A DNA stretch of 5,260 nt. Origin: an uncultured cyanobacterium. GTDB lineage: Bacteria; Cyanobacteriota; Cyanobacteriia; Cyanobacteriales; Geitlerinemataceae. The notes under the pieces are model-generated. The model was not told where the DNA came from and searched no databases. It was given only the letters and a program-made list of their open reading frames with translations. The stretch covers positions 1 to 5,260 of the forward strand of contig CAKZKB010000570.1 in the NCBI GenBank assembly GCA_937121005.1, read 5' to 3'. A program made the position numbers and the translations under genes. Positions 1 to 5,246 of this stretch are shown piece after piece (position 1 is the stretch's first letter; each line of letters opens with the position of its first letter).

Positions 1-292
1 TAGCTTAGATGCGGAAACAGCCAAAGCGATGTCGAACCCCAAACTAGCCGATATTGCTCGCTTTTTTGGCGAACCCCAAGCCGCCGCAACGGGATGGATC
101 CATTTTCTGGTTATGGATTTGTTTGTCGGACGTTGGATCTATTTAGAAGGTCAGCGAACCGGAATTTGGACATCCCATTCGTTGCTGTTATGTTTGTTCG
201 CCGGGCCGCTAGGAATCTTGTCCCATTTTACCACACTAGGAATCGGTAAACTCATCGGAGCGCGATCGACCCAAATGGCTTCGGAGACTTAG
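1..292 (+). CDS. ABA4-like (DUF4281) membrane protein, C-terminal part
   Basis: This is the 3' part of a gene that enters from the left edge. The reading frame is open from base 2 (first codons read SLDAETAKAM), so the ATG at 29 is probably internal. About 97 residues are visible. They resemble the C-terminal half of plant ABA DEFICIENT 4: the segments 'GWIHFLVMDLFVGRWIY' and 'HSLLLCLFAGPLGILSHF' match the plant pattern WIHLLVVDLF...RHS.SLCLLFCPVGIVSHF. Both segments are hydrophobic and should be the last two membrane helices. The family is usually near 145 residues in cyanobacteria, so about 50 residues, probably two further helices, lie outside the window. In plants ABA4 is needed for neoxanthin formation. 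Cyanobacteria generally lack neoxanthin, so a role in carotenoid metabolism here is only inferred. The gene ends with two in-frame stops, TAG TAG (290-295), and converges on the next gene. Confidence 0.85.
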   Translation, partial: SLDAETAKAMSNPKLADIARFFGEPQAAATGWIHFLVMDLFVGRWIYLEGQRTGIWTSHSLLLCLFAGPLGILSHFTTLGIGKLIGARSTQMASET

Positions 293-296
293 TAGA

Positions 297-350
297 GGAC
301 AAGGGGACAAGGAGAGGGGGAGACAAGGAGAGGGGGAGAGGGGGAGAAAT
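297..350. repeat. Purine-rich tandem repeat, period 8
   Basis: Six octamers follow one another without a gap from 297 to 344: ggacaagg, ggacaagg, agaggggg, agacaagg, agaggggg, agaggggg, then a partial unit agaaat. At a higher level, the 16-mer at 306-321 repeats exactly at 322-337. The plus strand is almost pure G/A, broken only by one C in each 'acaa' unit. It starts 5 bases after the ABA4-like stop codon. No open frame, hairpin or T-run terminator is visible, so it looks like an expanded simple repeat and not a gene. Any role in transcription termination is unproven. Confidence 0.85.
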
Positions 351-356
351 TTAACA

Positions 357-433
357 TTCATCCTTCTGACTTCATCCTTGAAACCTCGAACCTCATACCT
401 CATACCTCATACCTCGAACCTCGCACCTCATTA
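357..433. repeat. Heptanucleotide tandem repeat abutting a stop codon
   Basis: The stretch divides into eleven 7-base units in unbroken phase: ttcatcc, ttctgac, ttcatcc, ttgaaac, ctcgaac, ctcatac (three times), ctcgaac, ctcgcac, ctcatta. The consensus is roughly YTCNNAC. Short heptameric tandem repeats between genes are well known in filamentous cyanobacteria. The last unit contains 'tta', the complement of the TAA stop of the minus-strand RTX/Calx-beta gene, so the array reaches exactly to the end of that coding region. Read on the minus strand, the unit next to the stop also supplies a second in-frame stop (TAA TGA). It has none of the long repeats and unique spacers of a CRISPR array. Confidence 0.85.
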
Positions 434-2800
434 CCCCAAAACGATGTCATCGATGACAATTTTGTTAGCAACGCTGCCAAAACTCACCGATCGCGCTACG
501 CCAGAAAAGGGGACGGCAACGGCATTAAAAAAGCTGTAAACTTGGGGAAATTCTCCAGCCGGTGTCGTTGCTAAATCCACCGTCGCCAGCACGTTTCCCG
601 TGCCGTCGAAGCCATCGTAAACTGTTACCGAATGATCGAAGAATGGAGATGAATAAGCGAATGCCAGTTGGCTATCGAAGCCGCCAGTGACATTCATAAT
701 GATATCGTCGCCTTCAGCATAGGCTAATGCCGTATCGCCGCTCGGGTTGCTGGCAAAATTGCCGCCAAACCCTTCGCGAATTCCCTCGCAAACCAATTTA
801 TGGGCGTTGGCAACTGCCAAACTGTTGTCAGAGAAGAAAATGCCGCGATCGCTGTAAAATCCTGTCACCGGATCTAGATTTCCCACTCCCTCAAAATCGA
901 TCCTCGTCGGCATATCGCTACGGGCGATCGTCAAAGTTGCCGTGTTTTGCGTACCGATTTCGCCGCCACCAGTGGGGTTGACCAAACTTAAATTAATGGT
1001 TTCGGCTACTTCGACTAGCGTGTCGTCAATGATGGGAACAGTGACAATTTTTTCCGTTTCGCCATCGGCAAATACGATATTAATGGGGTCGCTGAGATAG
1101 TCTTGTCCCGCGATCGCCGTACCGTCATTTAAGACGATCGTTGCCCCAATTTCTCCCGTCGTTCCCTCGCTGCGAGTCACGGTGACAGCAACCAACGGCG
1201 TACCGTCTTCTGCCACTAAAAAGTTCGCCCCGCTAAACTGTAAGGTTCCCATTTCTGGAGGAGGGGGTGGCGGTGGTGGTGGCGGTGGTGGCGGCGGTGG
1301 CGGCGGTGGTGGCGTTACGTCTTCGTCATTGTCGAGAATTTCGACGATCGCCACATTTCGCGCTCCGATCGCTGTATTATCGGGGTTGGTGAGGGCTAAA
1401 TTAATGGTTTCCGAAGGTTCGACTAAGGCATCGTCAACGATAGGAATGCGAATCATTTGCACTTCGCTACCGAAACCAAAAAGCACCTCAATAGGTGTAT
1501 TTTCGTAGTCTTCGGGAAAGGTTGCCGTCCCGTCAGTGAGGGTGACAGTTACTTCTGAAAATCGATTTAAGATACCATCGCGGACTAGAGTAATTTCATT
1601 GACAGCCGTACCGTCTTCGTTGACTTGAAACACCGAACGACTAAACTCGACACTGGTGTCGTCATCAAAAATGGTCAGTACGGCTGTTCCTGGCGACGCG
1701 ATCGACCCGCCTTCGGGATTTTCTAGGGCCAAATTAATAGTTTCGTTGGCTTCAACGCGATCGTCGTTGATAATCGGAATTTCGACAATTTGTTCGGTCT
1801 CCTCCGCCTCGAAAACGATGGGGATTTCCGTATTAACAAAATCCTCATCAGCCGTTGCTGTGCCACTCGTTAATGTTAGCGTCGCACCGATCGGATTTGC
1901 AGCCCCTTCGCGCACCACGCGCACGGCAGCGAGTGGAGTTCCATCTTCTAGAATGCTAAACTGAGGTTGAGAAAATCGCAACGCCGTATCGTTATCGACA
2001 ATCGTAAAAGCGGCTGTATTTTGCGCCCCGATCGTCGCTCCGTTGCGGGGAGTGCCCAAAAACAAATCGAGGGTTTCGTCCCCCTCAACTAAGGTATCTT
2101 CTAAGATGGGTAACAGAATCGTTTTAGAGGTTTCGAGGGGGCCAAAGGTGACGGGAATGGGGGTAGGAACGTAATCATCACCCGGAGTGGCTGTATTCTG
2201 AAGCAGTATTAATGTCGCCCCCACTTCTCGCCCGGTAGAATTCGATCGCGTAATGGTAATATCGGCGATCGAACTGCCATCTTCGCCGCCGCTAAATGTA
2301 GGTTCGGAGAACTGCAAAACATCGACGGGAACGAAATCCATTTCGTCGATCGCCAGTCCGTCCCGAGAGGCGGGCAACCGAACCAGAATTTCCCCCGTTT
2401 CGCGCACCACAACATCGGTAAACGGACGAGTATTCGTAAAGTCAGTGGGAATAATTTCTAAATCGGCAAAACTGATGCCACCCGACAATCCTAAAACATC
2501 AGTTCCATCCTCAAAGTCGAGAATAATATCGGCATTAGCTAGAGTATCCCCATCGAAACGTTGCAATACGAAAATATCGCGATCGTCCCCGCCGCGCAAG
2601 CTGTCGAGACCCGCTTCTCCTAATAATATATCCTCGCCAGCATCGCCGCGCAACAGGTCGTTTTCCGTTCCACCTTGCACGATATCGTCGCCGTCGCGTC
2701 CGGCGAGAGTGTCGTTGCCATCTAGACCTAAAATCAGGTCGTCTTCAGACGTGCCATCTAACGCAGTACCGCCCGTGAGGGGATCGACGATCGTCGCCAT
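431..2800 (-). CDS. RTX / Calx-beta repeat calcium-binding protein, probably exported
   Basis: This 789-residue protein is built from extracellular calcium-binding modules. Residues 16-78 are seven consecutive RTX nonapeptides, each starting with Gly and with Asp at position six. Residues 79-160 resemble the cap that follows RTX rolls in cyanobacterial proteins (ILDFEDGTDVLGLSGGISF). Calx-beta domains follow at about 162-271, 273-381 and 383-494, each with an EDG motif near its start, a DD.xVE..ET motif and a terminal DND or DDD. Residues 497-515 are 19 prolines, then a fourth Calx-beta domain at 519-626. Residues 632-789 form a beta-rich domain of the type seen in cyanobacterial PEP-CTERM-associated proteins (IDFEGVG, VTVYDGFDGTGNVLA, SVSFGS.ANKIVIDDI), but there is no PEP-CTERM anchor. 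There is no Sec signal or membrane helix, so type I secretion is inferred. The start is fixed by GAGGAG eight bases upstream. Likely roles are adhesion or surface structure; no enzyme motif is visible. Confidence 0.88.
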   Translation of the reverse strand: MATIVDPLTGGTALDGTSEDDLILGLDGNDTLAGRDGDDIVQGGTENDLLRGDAGEDILLGEAGLDSLRGGDDRDIFVLQRFDGDTLANADIILDFEDGTDVLGLSGGISFADLEIIPTDFTNTRPFTDVVVRETGEILVRLPASRDGLAIDEMDFVPVDVLQFSEPTFSGGEDGSSIADITITRSNSTGREVGATLILLQNTATPGDDYVPTPIPVTFGPLETSKTILLPILEDTLVEGDETLDLFLGTPRNGATIGAQNTAAFTIVDNDTALRFSQPQFSILEDGTPLAAVRVVREGAANPIGATLTLTSGTATADEDFVNTEIPIVFEAEETEQIVEIPIINDDRVEANETINLALENPEGGSIASPGTAVLTIFDDDTSVEFSRSVFQVNEDGTAVNEITLVRDGILNRFSEVTVTLTDGTATFPEDYENTPIEVLFGFGSEVQMIRIPIVDDALVEPSETINLALTNPDNTAIGARNVAIVEILDNDEDVTPPPPPPPPPPPPPPPPPPPEMGTLQFSGANFLVAEDGTPLVAVTVTRSEGTTGEIGATIVLNDGTAIAGQDYLSDPINIVFADGETEKIVTVPIIDDTLVEVAETINLSLVNPTGGGEIGTQNTATLTIARSDMPTRIDFEGVGNLDPVTGFYSDRGIFFSDNSLAVANAHKLVCEGIREGFGGNFASNPSGDTALAYAEGDDIIMNVTGGFDSQLAFAYSSPFFDHSVTVYDGFDGTGNVLATVDLATTPAGEFPQVYSFFNAVAVPFSGVARSVSFGSVANKIVIDDIVLG
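1256..1312 (-). repeat. Poly-proline tract, 19 consecutive Pro codons
   Basis: Nineteen unbroken proline codons (residues 497-515) separate Calx-beta domains 3 and 4. All four proline codons occur, mostly CCA and CCG with two CCT and one CCC. The tract is therefore not a pure trinucleotide expansion, although the DNA is strongly GGN-repetitive on the plus strand. The likely structure is a stiff polyproline II rod acting as a spacer. Translation of such a run is expected to depend on elongation factor P. Confidence 0.93.
1319..2317 (-). repeat. Three tandem Calx-beta domains (repeats 1-3)
   Basis: Residues 162-494 hold three repeats of about 110 residues. Each begins with a strand such as LQFSEPTFS, ALRFSQPQF or VEFSRSVFQ, followed by EDG. 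Next come a G-x-T/A-T strand, D(D/E)(Y/F) near the middle, IPI.DD..VE..ET in the second half, and an acidic end (IVDND, IFDDD, ILDND). The conserved acidic residues are those expected to bind calcium at domain junctions. A fourth copy (residues 519-626, about 923-1246) lies beyond the proline run. Confidence 0.88.
2567..2755 (-). repeat. Seven RTX nonapeptide repeats
   Basis: Residues 16-78 of the minus-strand protein divide into seven nine-residue units: GTSEDDLIL, GLDGNDTLA, GRDGDDIVQ, GGTENDLLR, GDAGEDILL, GEAGLDSLR and GGDDRDIFV. Each has Gly at position 1, Asp at position 6 and usually a hydrophobic residue at position 8, the pattern that folds into a calcium-bound parallel beta roll. 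Units 1, 4 and 7 deviate at the second Gly (position 4), so the roll is somewhat degenerate but keeps its register throughout. Confidence 0.9.
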
Positions 2801-2808
2801 ACCGCATA

Positions 2809-2814
2809 CTCCTC
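2809..2814 (-). promoter_or_regulatory. Ribosome binding site of the RTX/Calx-beta gene
   Basis: GAGGAG on the minus strand lies eight bases before the ATG at 2800-2798, an ideal Shine-Dalgarno sequence and spacing. Two nearby ATGs (2807 and 2816) are out of frame with the protein, so this site decides the start. Confidence 0.8.
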
Positions 2815-2853
2815 ATGTTTGTTTGCCTGTCGATGCTCCCACTCCGCTCTTGT

Positions 2854-2862
2854 ATCATATCA
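2854..2862 (-). promoter_or_regulatory. Probable extended -10 promoter of the RTX/Calx-beta gene
   Basis: The minus strand reads TGATATGAT, matching an extended -10 element (TGn followed by TATGAT at 2859-2854). A second TATGAT overlaps it at 2864-2859. No good -35 sits at 16-18 bases. The best hexamer, TTGGCA at 2891-2886, is 21 or 26 bases away, which is too far. If used, transcription would begin near 2847 and leave a leader of about 45 bases. It would let this gene be transcribed independently of the upstream penicillin-binding protein gene. Confidence 0.4.
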
Positions 2863-2890
2863 TATCGCTGCTTCGGGATCGGTTTTGCCA

Positions 2891-2905
2891 AGAAACCGGG
2901 TTTCT
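2891..2905. repeat. Short perfect palindrome AGAAACC-g-GGTTTCT
   Basis: Seven-base arms flank a single central G in the 140-base spacer between the two minus-strand genes. It has no T-run on either side, so it does not look like a normal intrinsic terminator. Closely similar AGAAACC/GGTTTCT palindromes are, from memory, frequent between genes in filamentous cyanobacteria, so this may be one copy of a dispersed repeat. It lies 35 bases past the stop of the penicillin-binding protein gene and could still act as a transcript 3' stem. Confidence 0.6.
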
Positions 2906-2940
2906 ACACCAGTTTGCGCTAGGATACCTGAATAATTATA

Positions 2941-5139
2941 TCACTGCTTTGGTAGCGGTTTAGAATTGACAGCCGGCTCGTAACCGCTAACGTCCCCTTC
3001 ATTAACGGGTTCGGCATCAATTTTCGCCGGGGGTTTGCTAAAATCCTCTTCCGAAAAAGAACTGTTGCCGTAATAGTAGCCATTGGGATAGGTTTCGCGA
3101 TAGGAATTGCCGGCTGAACTGTCGCCACCGCTATAGTTGGCACTGCTGTAACCGCTACTGTTTCCTCCTCCACTCGATCGCTCTTCCGAGGCATTGTAAG
3201 TGTATTGTCCGGGTTGTTCGGGTTCGGCTTCGATGGAGTTTTTGCGGGCGTACAAATCCGGCAATACGGGAAACTGAGCCACGCTAAACTCATCTTCTAT
3301 TTGTACCATAAAATCGTGCCAGGTTTGCGCGGCGCGGCCGCTATTACTCCATGTCGGCGAACTGTCGTCATTTCCCAACCAAATCCCGACGGTGACTTGA
3401 GGGATAAATCCCACAAACCACAAGTCGCGAGAGTTGTCGCTGGTTCCGGTTTTTCCTGCTACCGGACGACCCAAACTGGCGGGCCGACCCGTGCCGGATT
3501 TGACCACATTTTGTAACATCCAAGTGACGATCGCGGCGCTATCTTCATCTAAGGCTTGTTGGGGATTGGTGTTGGCTTCGTACACCACATTTCCCTGGCG
3601 ATCGAGGACGCGACGAATGGTATGCGCTTCAATAAATTGTCCTTGATTGGCGATCGTCGCGTAACCGTTTGTGAGTTCGAGTAATGTCACTTCTGACGCA
3701 CCCAAAGCCAGCGAATAAACGGTTTGCAATTCCGATTTAATCCCCATGCGCTCGGCTAAACCAACTGTGGGGCCGATGCCTACATCCATTAACAAACGCA
3801 CGGCGATGACATTAACAGATTGTGTCAAAGCCGAGTGTAAAGGAATCCATCCGGCGTAACTTCCGTTGGCGTTGGCGGGTTGGTATCCTTCTACGTTTAG
3901 AGGGGCATCTAAATAGTTATCGTAAGGAGAAAATCCGGCCGCGATCGCCGCACTATAGATAAATCCCTTAAACGTCGAACCCGGTTGGCGCATGGCTTGG
4001 GTAGCGCGATTGAATTGGCTTTCTTCAAATCCCGTACCGCCAATAATGGCTTTAACTTCTCCCGTTTTCGGGTCGATCGCCACTAAAGCCGCTTGCTCGA
4101 ATTTTTCGTAATAGCCATGAGTCTCGACTAAATTTTTAATAACTGCTTGCCCTTTATTTTGCCAGTCAATATCTAAACTGGTCTCGACAATTAAACCGCC
4201 TTTCTCGATTTGTTCGGGGGAGAGTTTTTCTTCGAGCTCTTGGCGAACGTGGGTGGTAAAATAGGGATAGCGCAGATCGAGGCGTTTGGGAAATTTTAGA
4301 TCTAACCCCAACGGAGAAGCGATCGCGGCTTCCATTTCTGATTGGCTAATATATCCGGCATCGCGCATTTTTCCTAACACCCAATCCCGACGTTCTTTGG
4401 CAATATCGGGATTGACAGTGGGAGAATAGGCGCTGGGTGCGGCTGGCATTCCCGCGATCGTCGCCATTTGCGGTAACGTCAACTCGTCAATTTCTTTACC
4501 GAAATACACCCACGCCGCATCGCCAACGCCGTAAGCGCCACCCCCTAAATAAACGAGATTCAAATAGCGCTCGAGAATCTCGTCTTTGCTCATTTTACCT
4601 TCTAACTTCTGCGCCAGTCGCGCCTCCTTCAGCTTCCGTTCCAGGGTCATTTCCTGAGTCAAGAAGACCATCCGCGTCAACTGTTGGGTGATGGTACTCC
4701 CCCCTTCAATAATTTCTCGAGCTTCAAAGTTCGATCGCATTGCTCGCGCGATCGCCTTATAGTCTACGCCGTCGTGTTCGTAAAATCGCCGATCTTCTGC
4801 TGCTAAAAATGCCCGCACCAGCAGTTTCGGCATATTGTTAATTTTTATTTCGTCGTGCGTTACCGGCCCCATTTGCTGCAAAATCGAACCGTCGGCGGCT
4901 TTTATCGTCACCGTACCGCGCCGAGAAAACCGAAAAATTTCTTCGGTATCGGGCAAACTGGCTTCAAATTCTTTCCACCACCAAGTCCCCCAAGCATATC
5001 CCGTGCCCGCGATACCCACTAAGGTCATAAACACCCACAAACCGGGGCGCAAATAAAAGGGCCGGCGGCGAAATTCTTGCTCTCGCTGTCGGCGTTTCCG
5101 TCGCGATCGACGATCGAGTTTGCCCGGTGCGTTTTCCAT
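2941..5139 (-). CDS. Class A penicillin-binding protein (PBP1A-type, GT51 plus transpeptidase)
   Basis: This complete 732-residue bifunctional peptidoglycan synthase polymerises glycan strands from lipid II and cross-links stem peptides at the outer face of the cytoplasmic membrane. Residues 10-26 are a basic cytoplasmic tail and about 33-50 a single membrane anchor. The GT51 domain shows EDRRFYEHDG (115-124, catalytic Glu115), GGSTITQQLTR (146-156), RKLKE (168-172, second Glu172) and KDEILERYLN (185-194). The transpeptidase has STFK (Ser388 nucleophile, Lys391), SVN (441-443) and KTGT (563-566). Every catalytic motif is intact. Beyond about residue 635 the protein becomes a Ser/Gly/Tyr/Asn-rich, probably disordered periplasmic tail ending in KPLPKQ. 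The start is secure: an in-frame TAA lies two codons upstream, and a weak purine-rich GGGGAGAGAG sits at 5158-5149. Cyanobacteria carry several class A paralogues, so no specific gene name is assigned. Confidence 0.96.
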   Translation of the reverse strand: MENAPGKLDRRSRRKRRQREQEFRRRPFYLRPGLWVFMTLVGIAGTGYAWGTWWWKEFEASLPDTEEIFRFSRRGTVTIKAADGSILQQMGPVTHDEIKINNMPKLLVRAFLAAEDRRFYEHDGVDYKAIARAMRSNFEAREIIEGGSTITQQLTRMVFLTQEMTLERKLKEARLAQKLEGKMSKDEILERYLNLVYLGGGAYGVGDAAWVYFGKEIDELTLPQMATIAGMPAAPSAYSPTVNPDIAKERRDWVLGKMRDAGYISQSEMEAAIASPLGLDLKFPKRLDLRYPYFTTHVRQELEEKLSPEQIEKGGLIVETSLDIDWQNKGQAVIKNLVETHGYYEKFEQAALVAIDPKTGEVKAIIGGTGFEESQFNRATQAMRQPGSTFKGFIYSAAIAAGFSPYDNYLDAPLNVEGYQPANANGSYAGWIPLHSALTQSVNVIAVRLLMDVGIGPTVGLAERMGIKSELQTVYSLALGASEVTLLELTNGYATIANQGQFIEAHTIRRVLDRQGNVVYEANTNPQQALDEDSAAIVTWMLQNVVKSGTGRPASLGRPVAGKTGTSDNSRDLWFVGFIPQVTVGIWLGNDDSSPTWSNSGRAAQTWHDFMVQIEDEFSVAQFPVLPDLYARKNSIEAEPEQPGQYTYNASEERSSGGGNSSGYSSANYSGGDSSAGNSYRETYPNGYYYGNSSFSEEDFSKPPAKIDAEPVNEGDVSGYEPAVNSKPLPKQ

Positions 5140-5156
5140 CAGTTACTACTCTCTCC

Positions 5157-5191
5157 CCACTAGATCGATGAATCGGAGGTTTCATCTGTGG
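5157..5191 (-). promoter_or_regulatory. Possible leader hairpin near the start of the PBP gene
   Basis: In the predicted leader RNA, GAUGAA (5186-5181) pairs perfectly with UUCAUC (5172-5167) around an eight-base loop. CCAC and GUGG (5191-5188 and 5160-5157) can close it below an uneven internal loop. The loop carries CCUCC (5179-5175 read on the minus strand), which could pair with the GGAG of the weak Shine-Dalgarno region at 5156-5153. This is a pencil-and-paper fold only; regulation is not shown. Confidence 0.25.
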
Positions 5192-5207
5192 CCGCAAAGT
5201 CCACCTT

Positions 5208-5236
5208 ATTATACAGATCGGCTAGAGAAATTTCAA
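5208..5236 (-). promoter_or_regulatory. Sigma-70 type promoter of the penicillin-binding protein gene
   Basis: On the minus strand TTGAAA (5236-5231) and TATAAT (5213-5208) are separated by exactly 17 bases. This is one mismatch from the full consensus for a housekeeping sigma factor. Transcription would start near 5201 and give a leader of about 62 bases before the ATG at 5139. The 12-base palindrome ACGCGATCGCGT (5237-5248), which contains a HIP1 octamer, directly abuts the -35 element. Confidence 0.75.
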
Positions 5237-5238
5237 AC

Positions 5239-5246
5239 GCGATCGC
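5239..5246. repeat. HIP1 octamer GCGATCGC (one of six)
   Basis: The highly iterated palindrome of many cyanobacteria occurs here and at 845-852, 1110-1117, 3951-3958, 4319-4326 and 4748-4755. Five copies lie inside coding sequence; only this one is intergenic, next to a promoter. The density is a strong taxonomic sign of a cyanobacterium. Confidence 0.9.

Noticed and set aside
29..292. Complete small gene starting at ATG 29
   Set aside because: The frame is open to the window edge with family-like residues before that ATG, and the family is about 50 residues longer, so this is an internal Met of a truncated view.
357..433. CRISPR array
   Set aside because: Units are only 7 bases long, directly adjacent and lack spacers; there are no cas genes nearby.
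1182..1508. Plus-strand frame encoding a long poly-glycine run
   Set aside because: The glycine run is simply the complement of the 19 proline codons; there is no family similarity and no ribosome binding site.
2854..2891. Promoter pairing TTGGCA with TATGAT
   Set aside because: The spacers would be 21 or 26 bases, too long for a sigma-70 promoter; only the extended -10 reading is retained.
2891..2905. Intrinsic terminator of the PBP gene
   Set aside because: The stem is followed by TGGCAAAACC on the minus strand and ACACC on the plus strand, so no T-run supports termination.
2253..2963. Open plus-strand frame of 236 codons
   Set aside because: It lies opposite the RTX/Calx-beta gene, is rich in Ser/Pro/Arg with no recognisable domain, and is a by-product of codon bias on the other strand.
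2919..3293. Minus-strand frame of 124 codons overlapping the end of the PBP gene
   Set aside because: It is in another frame of the same strand inside the low-complexity tail region and resembles no protein; the PBP frame is clearly the coding one.
431..5139. A new defence or toxin system formed by the two minus-strand genes
   Set aside because: Both products belong to well-known families (RTX/Calx-beta surface protein, class A PBP); there are no toxin, nuclease, immunity or mobile-element motifs, and each gene has its own expression signals.
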